Shown: positions 36,315 through 47,912 of the stretch, in pieces
Layout of the letters: every line of letters begins with the position of its first letter
Position numbering within the stretch: position 1 is the first letter of the stretch
Source: Hypericum androsaemum
Lineage: Eukaryota; Streptophyta; Magnoliopsida; Malpighiales; Hypericaceae
DNA length: 64,000 bases
Reading direction: 5' to 3'
NCBI GenBank assembly: GCA_963995505.1
Contig: OZ023184.1
Coordinates: forward strand, 1,984,001 to 2,048,000
The notes under the pieces: model-generated
The model's database searches: none
What the model was told of the DNA's origin: nothing
What the model saw: only the letters and a program-made list of their open reading frames with translations
Made by a program: the position numbers and the translations under genes

Positions 36315-39300
36315 CTATTCGTCAAGTCCGTAGTTCTCGCCAAAGTATACATCAACTAAGCCATTGGCCATATTTCTTATGTCTTCATTCTCATGAAATT
36401 GAAATCTCTCCATAGCTTCAATGCCTTCTGCTCGCTCAACAAGCTTTGGACCCTCATTGTTCGGCATCCCCCTTAAAACCTGCACACATTGTTAAGGAGA
36501 TGGTTAATGGAACATATATGCAAATCCAGCACTAAGCATCTCCGTGTGTGTTGCACATTATGCCACAAGCTTATCGAACAAGGCAAAGAAGGATGAACTT
36601 GTGTACAGAAGATAATGATTAATCAAAAACCAAATAAATCTGCTCTTATAGTGTTAATCAACTATTTCTTACCAGCTCAATAAACTGAAGTCCCACTTTC
36701 GCAGCTTCAATATCAGCAGATCTAACCAAGTCAATGAATCCGGAAAGGCACCCTCTATGAACAAGGGAAACTAAGCAATCTACGATGAGGCTTGGCTTTC
36801 CGCTGCTTTCTGCAGGAGCTACACACAGGTTACCTAGAACATATGCAACTTCCTTTCTTATGTCAAATGGTGCCATTGAGAAAAGGGCAAGTAGCAATGG
36901 CAAGGCCTCGCTATTATACACCAAAAGCTTATGCTTGAGTGAACCAGCAGCGATGTTGGACAATGCCCAAGCTGCTTCCTATGCAAATAACAATTCTTGC
37001 GTTATGGATATATATTACTTGAAGGTAACATAAAAGACATGAAGGAATTTAATTCCCTTACCTTCTTCAGTACTCTATGTTCACTTTTCAAACATTTCAC
37101 CAGCACCTCAACAACACTACCTGAAAATCAAAGCAAGTCACTCACTGGACTAACAATAATTTCACGAGGATGACGATTCCCAATTCACTAGCCTGTGATT
37201 TCATGTCCAGGGTTAAGGACAGCAGCAATTGTATGTGAATCCCCAGCAATAAGATTGCCCAAACTTCGTAAAACCTGCTTGCAAATGACAAAGTTGAAGA
37301 TCAGAAGATTATGCGAGATGCCAAGAGTGGTGAATGATTGTCACCCTTTTGCATACTTAAAAAGGACACAAACCACATAAGACTATCCACATTTTTCATC
37401 TACAATAAAAAAAAATCTCTAAACAAAGACAAACAAGAAGGAAATGGCTTCTCCAATAGAAGCAGCACCAATTAGAATTAAAGTATAAAGTAAAGATTTG
37501 ACAAAATAATTTCATGAGCAAATAAGGATGAGCCAATGAACATGACAACGAAGGCTGTTGCATGGCATCAACTTAATCATAAAAAGTGTGATCTTGTCTT
37601 GACATTATATTTCAAGTTACTAGATAAAAGTTTCCAGCCACTGATCAATAGAAGAAATTAAAACCTAAATCCACAAGCTCAGACGGATTAATTAACACAT
37701 GCAGAAGCCAAAGTATTGCCATCCCAACATAATTCTTTGGTTATATGTTACCGGAATGAGCAGTTGCAAGCTGTTTGAAGTTGCCAACCGGTGCACAAGA
37801 AGTTGAAGAACATCACTTTTAACCAAGATGCTGGTTGCAAAATTTGAAAGGGCTGAAAGATATACAACAACCCATGCCACCTCCGTTGCCAACTCTTCGT
37901 CGCTGCATTTTAAAAACAAGAGAAAATTGTATTGAGACCTAATAACCCTTCAAAGTAAGTTCAAGCAGCATTATATACCTTCTTCCATAACAATATACCT
38001 AAGAACTTTATAATTTTCTAGTAATAATGCAAAGGTCTTCGGAAATTGGTTGACTGTAGTGAGATACACATCAGAAATGTATCTGGGACTTCCGCACAGA
38101 AATTATATGGACCAGGCAAAAGCCTTAGAATAACATGAAAAGACGAGAACAAAATACTTGGCCTATCTTTTACCAAGTACGTCGAAGGTTCCATCCAAAT
38201 GGTAATGGTTTTGCTAATCAGGTTGACATACTTGCCTTCCCTATCTACAGGATTCAGAAACAGAGGAGGCAACTCAATTAAATTCTGGCAATCCTAAACC
38301 CTGTAAGGTGACTCCTGAATGATAGGGCACATACGCTTTTCTCAAGTGACGAAGAATCGCATCCAACACTCCCTCCACTTTAATAAGTTCCGTTGCAGCT
38401 TTAGGATCTGGTCCCTACATACACGTACACTGATAGCATGTTGGAAATGATGACTCAAAGTAGAAACAGCTGCATGTGCCGGGCACAAATTACCATCTTA
38501 AAAGAAGCGAGTTAATGGATATGTATCTAAAGCTGCTAGCAAGCAAAATAAAAGTGAAAAATAAATAACTGTCATTGCCTACAGCAAAGATCATGCAGCT
38601 CAATTCAACTCATTGGACGTTTTCTTTGTCCGTCATATTATCATACAAGCTGCATTTGAGCACAAATGGATACAGTACAAAGAAACCTCAAACCTTTATT
38701 AAATTTGATACCGCCCATGCAGCGGTTCTCGCGGTTGAACCCTTATCTGGAAGCATCATTCTTGCAAGAGGTAGTAAGGCTCCTTGGGAGAGCAGAACAT
38801 TTCTCAGATCATCTCCTTCACCAGCAACATTCCCCAAAGCCCATGCACATTGCTCGGCCACTGGAGAAGAACTCTTCTCTGCAGATTCATGCAATTCCAA
38901 TTTAGAGAACCGGAAATAAGACACTGGGCAATACAGTGACCCGACAATAAGCTTTCCAAAGAAAAACAAAAGATAACTGGATATAAATAGCCAGTAAGGT
39001 ATAAACTATACCCACATAGAAATGGAGAAAAATATCAAGAAATATTAATCTCAAAGTTCCTGGAGGCATGTCTTCTTTCATAAACCACCTTCCCATCTTC
39101 ACAAAGAGACTTACTATGTCATATCATCATGTCACTATCGGAGGGCATATTTCCTAGAAAACAAATAAATGGAGGGACTAACGACTCAAGCTTCATTCAT
39201 TTCCCAAACAATGCTCATAAATATGACCAACCTCCAAGATGTGCAATAAGCAATGGCAGTGCGGGCAACAATGCTCTTGTTTCCTCCGGCTTTCCAGCTG

Positions 39301-40494
39301 CAATGTTTGTAAGGCACCAAGCAGCCTCAAGCAACTGCAGTGAAAAGCAGAAACCAAAAGGAAGGATCTCAGCTGCTATAATCACAAGCCATATTTGGCT
39401 ATCAAAAGAAGAAAGGAAAACCCAGAGACCTGTTCATCAGGAGATCCAAATGAAAGACACTGCACCAGTAGGGGAATCGCTCCAGCTTTCAGAGCAGCTT
39501 CAACAGGAGGAAATTCAGATCTCGACAATAAACGCCTCAGCTCACGGAGTGTGCCAACTCTCTTCTGAACTACACCTTTTCCCCTAAATTTCAACAACTA
39601 TTTCAAGTTTATTCTAAACATGGAAAGTTATCACCCTCGTAACTTCCTTGTAACGCAAAAAACAGAAAACCCAATTCAACATTCTCATAGCCAAACAACA
39701 ACTTCAAATTCAGCGTTCTATTTAGATCTGGATTAAAATGTGTTTATATAACTTGTCTGGATAGGGCGAACCTTATTTGGTATTACTTAATGCAACTATG
39801 CATGAATTAGTCGTGTAAACTAATAACTTTTACCCTAATGCGTGATCTTGAGTGGCATTTCTGAAGAAGAATTGTCTGGTAATTGTTAAATTGGATTTGA
39901 ATAGAACTCTGGGAATAGCATTCCTTCTTGAGTTTGTACTACTCCTTCACTCTCCAATCAACCTTATAACTCCTCACATTGCCAGGGTTTGAACCCTGAA
40001 CCACCTTAAATTTGCACACGCCTTATGCCGTTAGGCTAAATGCCTTTTGGCACCCCACTTCCTATATCTCTTATATCTCTACTCGAACGAAGTTAAATCA
40101 GCAAATAAACTTACTGGAAAGAAACGGCGGACTTCAACGCTTCAACGGCGGAGAGAGTCTGGTCGTCCAGCACCGACTGCTCCTCCTCGACCACCATCTC
40201 CTCCTCGCCACCGTCACCGCCATCCCCGCCGGCGCTTGGTCCCGCTCTGCAGAGGCGCTTGGCGCGGACCAGCGACTCTCTCCTCTCCTTCCCCACGGAG
40301 GCGGCGTTCTGCCTCCTCCTGCTCCCGGCCGCGCTCCCAACTATACAAAAGACAAAAAGGCAGGGATTAAAACTTCTAATTAATTTACTTAATAAATTAA
40401 AAGCTCCGGGAGAAGGAAGGCTGTGGGAAGGAGCCTCACCGGAGAACTTGATAGGGTCTCTCTTGCTGGAGGAGGAACCTCCGTCTTCGGCCAT
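36315..40494 (-). CDS. IMPA9: Importin subunit alpha-9
   Basis: Eleven exons (40440-40494, 40115-40340, 39430-39583, 39232-39334, 38694-38878, 38335-38414, 37752-37902, 37193-37274, 37062-37120, 36673-36978, 36315-36479) join in frame to 521 residues, about the size of Arabidopsis IMPA-9. The short basic N-terminus (SRRRQN, KERRESLVRAKRL) stands for the importin-beta-binding region. Armadillo repeats follow, with AAWCLTNIAAG, QCAWALGNVAGEG, RTAAWAVSNLIK, EVAWVVVYLSAL, EAAWALSNIAAG and EVAYVLGNLC. The C-terminus is GENYGLDE. It should carry nuclear proteins to importin beta. The join of exons 8 and 9 is ambiguous: a GC donor at 37192 or a GT donor at 37188, with a shifted acceptor, both keep the frame. 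Confidence 0.92.
39975..40055 (-). repeat. SINE-like tRNA-derived unit, copy 2
   Basis: On the minus strand an A box TAGCCTAACGG (40028-40038) and a B box GTTCAAACC (39986-39994) keep the same 34-base step as copy 1 at 29041-29110. The unit lies in importin intron 2 on the same strand as the gene. Confidence 0.55.
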
Positions 40495-40933
40495 TAAGGG
40501 CAGTTTGGTTTCCAGAGATGGAAAATAGGGGAAGAGGTTTCAGTTTGACCCAGGCGTTTGCAAGTCTTAGTTGACGCGCCTAAACCTAATAAACCGCCAC
40601 TCCTTTTTCCTTTCCTCTTTTTTTTTTCTGCGATTTCTGGGAAATTGCAAACGGGCCGGGGACCGGCTATTTTCCAACTGGACTTTGGATTGGAAGGCAA
40701 TGCTTTTTGGGTTAATACTCCATATTATTAAAATTAGATATTTTGCATTTGTTGTTATAAAAAAAAACCCAAAAAAGTGTCCAGTATATATTTTAGGGCG
40801 AATTCAACTTTTCGATGATCTATAGTGACATGAGTTGACGTGGCCAAGTTAGTCCAAAATTATTTATTAAAAAAAGAAAGTATATACTTGGTCTAATGTA
40901 CTTTTGCCTTCAACTCACTAAAAAGGAGAAACA
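40495..40933. other. Importin promoter region
   Basis: No gene is supported. A pyrimidine run (CTTTTTCCTTTCCTC) near 40601-40620 is a purine tract on the importin strand. Confidence 0.35.
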
Positions 40934-40942
40934 AAATCTTTT

Positions 40943-42147
40943 GGGAAAAATTTATTTTAGTACTATGTGGTATAGTCCAAAATTATTCTAGTATTTTGTG
41001 ATAAAAAATTGACCAATCGAGTCATACTTATTCCAATTAACATAAAAAAATTCACAAGTAATTGCCTGGACCTGTCCGAATCCTACCCGACCATGCAAAC
41101 ACGCCATATCAATAAAATTTGATAACGTGGTGCCACGTGGACATTCCTTTCTATCTCCTCCTCCCCTCTCCTCCTTCCCATTTCTTCTTCTTCTTTTGCT
41201 TCACCAAGAAATCTGCCAACAACAAAAAATCTATATGAACATCACACCAACAAAATCTCCAAATCCATATGAACGCTCTTCCACCAACAAAAAATCCATA
41301 TGAACATCCTCAACTTCACCAAGAAAACAATCATAAAACCAAAACTTGACAAAACATTGGAACAACCCAAGTAAAACAACCATTAAATTCATCATAAAAA
41401 CAGATACCCAGATGAAACAGATGAATAAAACCAAACAATTCATCCACATCAAGAAAATATCACACCCAAAATTTAGGCACAATTACTACTCTCCCAGTCC
41501 CAAGCTAGCACAATTCTTCTTCTTCTTCTTCCCCCAAAATCCAGCAATAACCACCCGCCTCTCCTTCTCCGCCTTCACGTCCTTGACCCGCTGCTCCCAT
41601 ATCACATGGCAGGGCCTTTAATCCCAGGAGAAGAAGCTCATCGTCGAAATCAAGAAGAACGCCAAGCTCGACCAAATGGTATGGACCTGTGTTTCTCTTA
41701 AACGATTTTGTCGGGGGTGCAGGTGGTTCGGTTGTGTTTCGATTTTAGGTCAAGGATCGGGTTTGGGAGAATGGGGAATTGGGGTTTATTTTTGAGTTGG
41801 ATTTTATTAGGGTTTGTGGTAATTTCAGGGGCTGTGAGAGTGATGGCCATCAATGAAGAAGTATACTATACTATCACCAATAGGAAAAACAGTTCCTCTC
41901 ATCCATCCATCATAATGATTATTAAAAAATAATTTATTTTGGAAGAAGAGGAGGAGGAGGAGAGAGAGAAGAGAGAGTGAACCAAATGGCGTCACGTGAT
42001 TGACCTAGTTGACCGGGCAGGTCCGAGAAACTGCCGGTGAATTTTTTAATATAATTGGAATAAATATAATTTGATTGATCAATTTTTTATCACAGAGTAC
42101 AAAAATAATTTTGAGTTATACCAAAAGTACTAAAATTTACTTTTCCC
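40943..42147. mobile_element. Mutator-like foldback element 3 with captured VPS2 exons
   Basis: The 1205-base element has inverted arms of about 100 bases or more. The left end GGGAAAAATTTATTTTAGTAC pairs with the right end, whose complement is GGGAAAAGTAAATTTTAGTAC, and AAAAAATTGA and TTATTCCAATTA recur in both. A perfect 9-base duplication AAATCTTTT flanks it (40934-40942, 42148-42156). The end sequence is close to element 1. No transposase is present. Positions 41627-41860 carry gene fragments. Confidence 0.87.
41627..41860 (+). pseudogene. Captured VPS2 (ESCRT-III) exon fragments
   Basis: EKKLIVEIKKNAKLDQM is encoded at 41627-41678, directly followed by a GT intron start, and GAVRVMAI by 41829-41853 directly after a TTTCAG acceptor. 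In ESCRT-III VPS2 (CHMP2A) these two peptides are adjacent, with a lysine and QGQM variant. So two exon pieces with the intron between them were copied. The joint seems to be one base short, and the sequence does not continue into the rest of VPS2, so it is dead as a coding gene. The capture is DNA-level because the intron is kept. Confidence 0.65.
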
Positions 42148-42156
42148 AAATCTTTT

Positions 42157-42780
42157 GAGAAAACATTTATCTTCGAGCTCTTTTTTCCTTTACTTCTTCC
42201 TTAAACCTACTGTGAACCTCTTTCCCTAAACCTATTTCTTACAGAGTATTCAATTTATCATTAATTCAATCGACAAAATCTTAATTCAAATATATTCTCG
42301 GACAAATTTTGCTCAAACATTAACGATTATGTTTTCTTATATAGCATGCATAATAATGTATTAAATTAACATATAATCAACGTATTTCCTAAAACAACAC
42401 TTTCTTTTGCACCCCAAATTTTCAAATTTTATTGGTTATTTTTAACTAATTCATATTCGAATTAAATCAAAATTAGTTAAACTATCATTTGGGGAGTAAA
42501 GGTTCCTGTGTCCCCAACCCAAGAAAGTAAAGGTGAGCCCCAGGAATTGGAAATTTGGAAAACAAGCGGGAAGCATGTGATGCGAGGGGGAGGGTTTGCG
42601 TTTAAATTAATTCCTTCTTCCTAACATCCACCAACCCAACTAAATATTAATTAACGCGCAAATCTATGGTTTCCTCCTTTAACCTCTCTAATTTCTACTT
42701 CCCTTTAATGCACCACTCCACTCTCCTTCCCTTTCCTTGTTTAGTTATATTTCGTCAATCTCCCAGAAAATAAACTGATA
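42157..42780. other. Promoter region of the POLAR-like gene
   Basis: AT-rich sequence with pyrimidine runs (CTCTCCTTCCCTTTCC) at 42720-42737 just before the start codon. No other feature is seen. Confidence 0.35.
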
Positions 42781-44807
42781 ATGTGGCAAGTTCTAATGGC
42801 CGCGGCGGTGGCGGGGTCCACCACCTTCGTGGCCAAGCGCTTCCTCTCCCCCGGCCCGGCCCAAACAGAGGAGGTGGACGAGTCCGAGTCCGGTCCGCCA
42901 GAGACGCCTCCGTCCCAGCCCCGGCCTGAATCTCCTGATCGCGGGGGAGGTGACGGGATCTTCAGGTTCTCGAGTTCGGGCTCGTCGAGCAGGAGGAAGA
43001 AGAAGAAGAAGAAGAAGGGGAACGAGACGGGGATGGGATTTGCCGGGCGGGGACACCGGGCGACAGGTCGTCAGCTGGAGGACGGTGGGGGCGGAGGTAG
43101 GAAGTTTGGTGTTCGCTTGAAGAGGAGGCGGACCTCCAAAGGTTACACTCTGTTCCTGGCTTTAGGGTTTATCGGTGATCAGAATTGATGTCGGAGTTAG
43201 TTATGGAGTGTTTTCCTTTCTGGCATTACGATCGGCTCGTAAGCGTTGTTTTAGCTTAACGAGAGGTCATTTGGAATGGGATTCGTAGGCACTACCCTCT
43301 GTTTCTCTACCCGAGGGATCGACTTCGTCTTGTTGGGGATCATCATCTCCTTTAGGTGTTCTTATAGTTTATGAATGACTTGTTCGCTGATTTGAATTGC
43401 CCTTGCAGATAACTCGTTGTTTAGTTGGGGCATTGGTGTTGGGATGATGTGCATGGTGTCTGCTGGGAAGACTGAGATCAGTAAGCTAAGTGTCGCAATG
43501 AGCGACACGTCTAAGGCTGTTAACGAACTGAGGACCGAGCTTTGCAGGAGAAAGGTTGTGCGGGTTATGGCTAGCTCGAGATTTTCTAGTGGCGCAAGAA
43601 GTGGGGTTGGAGACACAGGTGATGTCAGAGCGGACAGGCTTCCTTTGAGCGATGATGTTGAATGCCCGAGCAGTGTTCTCACGGACGAACAAGAGCCAGA
43701 GGTTCTGGAGATGGGTCAATTAGAAGCAGAGCTCGAGTCTGAACTGAAAAAGTTGCCTTGGTCCAGCAATGAAGCTTCTAGCAACGAAAAGGCACATACA
43801 AATCTGGATATGGTAATTTCTTCTACCCTGGTCTTTTTATTCAATTTTTTGCTTGTTCTAGTGGAGTTATTAGAACTCATTCGCTGATCTGCTGCTATAT
43901 TCTAACGACGAAGGTATCTCAATGATTCACCAAGAACCAATAACACCCCTAAGCATGTATGAGTGAACTCCTAGGGTAAAACTTGGTATAACCAATCACA
44001 AAGGATTCCTGAGATTTATGTGCAATTCCCACTGATTCCTGTTCTACTTTGCCCATAGAATCATGTTGGTTTGCTCGAGTGATGCCCGTGTTTAGCATCT
44101 CCACAACTTGTATAGCATGTACATTAGCCAGTGAAAAGCACCATGTTGCCAAGAAAACTATTTCTGCATCATCTGCATCTGTTTTCTCTTTTGATATTAG
44201 TCAGAGAAAGCATCGTTGTCTCGTCCCGGAAACCTTGCTGTTTAGTAAAGACATAAGTTATATTCATAATTTCACACGCAACGCAAATATCAGCTATACA
44301 ATGTCATAATTTCACCATCAATCTGCTCTGCAGTATGAGGCTTCTACAAACAAGTTTCATGAATTGGAGGAGGGTAGAGTTGCTTTCCAATGCCATGGAG
44401 TAGGACCAGAAGAGTTGGACAAAAGATTGTCCCATTTGCTCATCGAACAGCAGGAAAACCAAATTGCTGAATTGGAGTCAGAGCTGCATGTTGCTCAGTC
44501 AAAACTCCACGAGAAGGATGCCGAACTTCGAGCGCTCAAGGACTGCGTGAGACGATTGACACAATTCTCCATTGCAAGTGTATCAGGTTAGCTTTCTCTA
44601 TTTCGTTTTGTCTCAATGGCGTGTCATACGCATCAAACTTTTGATGATTCGAAACCGACAACTTGTTCCACAGATGATGAAGATCACAAGCACGAGCAGC
44701 AAGATTTTTGGTCAGCGGATGGAGTAACACTTGCGAGATCGGATCCGAATCAAGAAGATCCAGTATCTCTGCCCAGTACATTATTAGCTAGCATTAGTCC
44801 TCTTTAA
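42781..44807 (+). CDS. POLAR-like coiled-coil protein
   Basis: Four exons (42781-43141, 43409-43812, 44334-44586, 44674-44807) give 383 residues. The start MWQVLMAAAVAGSTTFVAKR is hydrophobic. A proline-, serine- and lysine-rich stretch with a run of seven lysines follows. Exon 2 begins with FSWGIGVGMMCMVSAGKTEI and a heptad-rich coiled coil. Exon 3 has the family block PEELDKRLSHLLIEQQENQI and a second coiled coil. In layout it matches plant POLAR-like proteins (also listed as gar2-related), some of which mark cell polarity in stomatal lineages. A stop would end the protein at 44592 if intron 3 is retained. The fourth exon is the less certain part. Confidence 0.72.
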
Positions 44808-46637
44808 TTATTTGACGGAAGTAGTTAAGGCCATACCCTAATTTATAACTAGTGGACCATAGGATGCCTTGAAGTCCAGTGCAATTGGTGGGCCAGTGCA
44901 GTCGATTTCTGTCCTTCCTGTCCCGTAGCTCTCACTTGGATAGCAACTGGACTACCCCGCATCAGAAGAAAAATAAAACAATTGGATTCTCCTTTCTGAT
45001 GCTGTAGTCTTTAGTATATTTTAACTCGGATGTTTAGTCTTTTTTAACGTAGATCTCGCATATTAAATTATATATATATATATAATTTAATATGGTGCTA
45101 GAGCTGTACATTTCAAGTGAGAACTGCTTCTCATTGACTTATTTGTTGGGTTTTTTTTTTCCGTGAATCTCTGCATATAACAAAAAAATATGGGTATAGT
45201 AGAATGAGCAATTGACTATAATGTTAGAATTTCTGTACTTAATTCAAAATAAGTCAATAAGTTTGTGGATTCTTCATTTTTCAAATTTATAAACGAGTCA
45301 TCCACATTTGTAATGTGAGATTCTTTGAGAATGGTAGAGAACGTTGTTTTAGTTGACCTAGTATGTGTCCGAATATCAGGTAATTTTGAGAAAATAAAAA
45401 ACTCAACTATTCAATGGGGGAGGGCCATCCATGTAAGAACGTTTGGTAAAACTGGATAACTCTAAAGTTGGGGAAAAGGTTGATAGTGCCAGGGCGTCAG
45501 TAGGCGGTGGAGCCACGGTGAGAAGGGTTACATTTTCTTCCGACCTGACTCCGGGAAGATGGTGGTGACCCATCTCTCGTCTTCCCGTACACGATATCTG
45601 TGAAATCTCCACATCTTTTTGCTTTTTTATTTTAACTGGGTGGGCTCATCCCTATGTCGAAAAAGTTCATTAAAAACCGTGGTTGGTCGAATCCAATCAA
45701 CTGTATATCTGTTTCTCTCTGATCTTCTCTTCACAAAAGCTGTTTTCTACTTTTCTTCAATTCGTTTACACATTTATTACAATTTATAAATATTACAAGT
45801 TATATATTTTGTCAAAACATTTATTCTAATCTGACCAGAATAGCATGCTTTTCACTGAACGAGTTCTTCTGGTTGGCTTTTGGCTAAAACGAAATGAAGC
45901 AGAGTCCGTAGCTCTGTATTTGCTAAACGTTGGAGTGATCATTTAAAAGACACATCAATCACAATTCACCCATCAAATCATCAAGACTTTTGACTACTCT
46001 TCCTTTTTTACCTGTCCAATCACAATCAAAATTCCAGAAACATACTTAAATATCACAAAAACTTTTTAATCTTATTTTTGACACTCGTGAGCGGTACGCT
46101 TATTTTTGATTGAGTGAGGACAACATAAAAGTCGTCTCACAGAGGATATTTCGTTTAGACCATCAGATTTTATTAAAAATGGTGTCTACAAATCTGACAA
46201 TCATTAAAAACCGTGTCTATAAATATAATGACTTGATCCAGTTGTCTCCACTGAATTCGAACCCAATAAACTTGCATTCAAATTCTTTCTTTTAATATTT
46301 TTTTATACATTCGTAAAATATATGATTAAGAATTTTTTCTGTCGATTCAATTCAAAGTTTATTTTTTTTGCCATTTACCAATTCCAGAAAAATAAGCACC
46401 CTCCATGAGCATCTCGGAGGCAGGAGCTTAAAGCATCTCGGAAGAATCTAAATGCCACGTGGCTAGTGCAACACCCAAAGTGAAACCTCGAAGTCCAATC
46501 GAAACAAACAAACAAACAGAGCGAGCCCCTACAAAAACCTCAGAACTAGAGAAACCCACCAGATTTCACCCATCCGTGCACCACATAAATAAAAAACTAT
46601 CAATTAAAAAAAAGAAAACAAAGAAAAACACCTTGAA
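44808..46637. other. Spacer with AT repeat and MITE relative
   Basis: An AT dinucleotide run flanked by AAATTATAT and ATATAATTT lies at 45064-45094. A decayed copy of the MITE at 29602-29783 lies at 46104-46264. No gene is supported, although a short minus frame at 45403-45612 exists. Confidence 0.45.
46104..46264. mobile_element. Relative of the 182-base MITE
   Basis: It shares with 29602-29783 the start TTGATTGAGTGAGGACAACA, the core CCATCAGATTTTAT, GGTGTCTAC, TTAAAAACCGTGTCTA and the end CCACTGAATTCGAACCC. A clear target duplication was not found, so it may be older. Confidence 0.65.
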
Positions 46638-47912
46638 ATGAAGATAGCGACGACGAGCCCGGGGCGGGCGGAGAAGTACTACCCGCCGCCGCTGTGGCGG
46701 TTCCTGAGGAGCAACGTGGGGAGCAAGAGCAGGGGAAGGACGACGTCGTCGAGGTCGAGTCCGTTGTTGTTCATTAACAGGAGGAGAAGCAGCGGCGGGA
46801 ACGCGGGTTCGTCTTCATTGGAGGTCCAGCAGGAGCCTACTTCCCCGAAAGTCACCTGCATGGGCCAGGTCCGGGTCAAGCGCAACGCCCGGACCGGGCC
46901 CATCAGGCGGCGACGGTGCCGGTGCAAGTGGGTCCCATCATCCGTCGCCGCCCGGTGTCGTCGTTGTATAATGAGGAGACCCGCTTGGCCCAAGTGGAGA
47001 GGAGGAGGAGGCTTCTCGTTCTCGTTCTCGTTCTCCTCCTGTACTAAGAAACGCAGGCCCAAGGAAGAAGAAGAGGAAGAGTATGAGGAAAAGGAAGAGG
47101 AGGGCTCAGTGGTTGACCCTAGAAGCGAAGGGTTCGAAGATGAAGATGAAGAGGAAGAGGAAGAAGAGAGAAGAGCTAGGGTTTCTGATGCTGGTTTTCC
47201 AAGGAGCGTGTCGCCTCCAAAGAACGCGTTGTTGTTGACCAGGAGCAGATCTGCTCCTTACAGGTCCTCCTCTCTGGCTTGTAGATTCTGGGGGTCTCCT
47301 TTGGGTGATCATAACAGCGAGGAATTAGTTGTTGCCAAGCAACAAGTAGTCATTATTAAGGTCGACGACGACGACGACCAAGAAGAAGATGGAGAGGAAG
47401 AAGAAGAAGAAGATGCTACTAGTACTAGTCCCACCTCGAAAAGAGAATCTTTATCCAAAGAAGAAGAAGAAGAGCGAGGGGAAGACGAAGAGATTAGTAG
47501 TACTGGTCCCACATCGAAAAGAGCATCTTTGTCCGAAGAAGAAGAGGTTAGTAGTTCTAGTCCCACGTCGGAAAGGGCATCTTTATCCAAAGAAGAAGAG
47601 CGTGGCAGTACTAGTCCCACATCGAAAAGGGCAACTATATCCAATGAAGAAGAGCCAGAGGAAGAAGAAGAAGATGCTAGTATTACTTGTCCCACATCGA
47701 AAAGAGCATCTTTATCCAAAGAAGAAGAAGAAGAGGAAGAGGAGTCCCCCCTGGTGACTTCAGTCAGAGAACTGCAAGGGCCAGTTGAAGTCGGATCAGC
47801 GGTGGAGCCGCCGAGGCCGGAGGCGCTCGTGCCGGCTATCCTTACCCGGTGTAAGTCTGAACCGGCTAGAACCGGAGTGGAGAAGCTGGGTCGGAGGTTG
47901 GGTTTCACTTGA
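46638..47912 (+). CDS. Plant protein with basic N-terminus and acidic repeats
   Basis: A single uninterrupted frame of 424 codons. The start MKIATTSPGRAEKYYPPPLW with FLRSNVGSKS, and the block SPKVTCMGQVRVKR, recur in a family of uncharacterised plant proteins, some annotated protamine-like. The N-terminal third is arginine-rich (IRRRRCRCKW). The middle is almost all Glu runs. Residues about 263-368 hold five copies of a unit around SPTSKRASLSKEEEE. The C-terminus (TRCKSEPARTGVEKLGRRLG) is again basic. There are no known catalytic motifs, and the function is unknown. The conserved N-terminus and long frame make it a real gene rather than a chance open frame. Confidence 0.7.
   Translation: MKIATTSPGRAEKYYPPPLWRFLRSNVGSKSRGRTTSSRSSPLLFINRRRSSGGNAGSSSLEVQQEPTSPKVTCMGQVRVKRNARTGPIRRRRCRCKWVPSSVAARCRRCIMRRPAWPKWRGGGGFSFSFSFSSCTKKRRPKEEEEEEYEEKEEEGSVVDPRSEGFEDEDEEEEEEERRARVSDAGFPRSVSPPKNALLLTRSRSAPYRSSSLACRFWGSPLGDHNSEELVVAKQQVVIIKVDDDDDQEEDGEEEEEEDATSTSPTSKRESLSKEEEEERGEDEEISSTGPTSKRASLSEEEEVSSSSPTSERASLSKEEERGSTSPTSKRATISNEEEPEEEEEDASITCPTSKRASLSKEEEEEEEESPLVTSVRELQGPVEVGSAVEPPRPEALVPAILTRCKSEPARTGVEKLGRRLGFT
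47424..47740 (+). repeat. Five-copy coding minisatellite
   Basis: Units start at 47424, 47502, 47556, 47610 and 47685. Each has (A/T)CT(A/G/T)GTCCCAC then TCG, AAAAG or GAAAG, GCATCTTTATCC and a GAA run. Unit lengths are 54 to 78 bases, differing by whole GAA codons, so the frame is kept. Confidence 0.85.

Noticed and set aside
41231..41621. Frames in foldback element 3 arms
   Set aside because: They are low-complexity peptides from AT-rich arms with no conserved motif.
47309..47908. 199-codon antisense frame in the repeat protein gene
   Set aside because: It is a serine-rich mirror of GAA codons and is open only because of composition.
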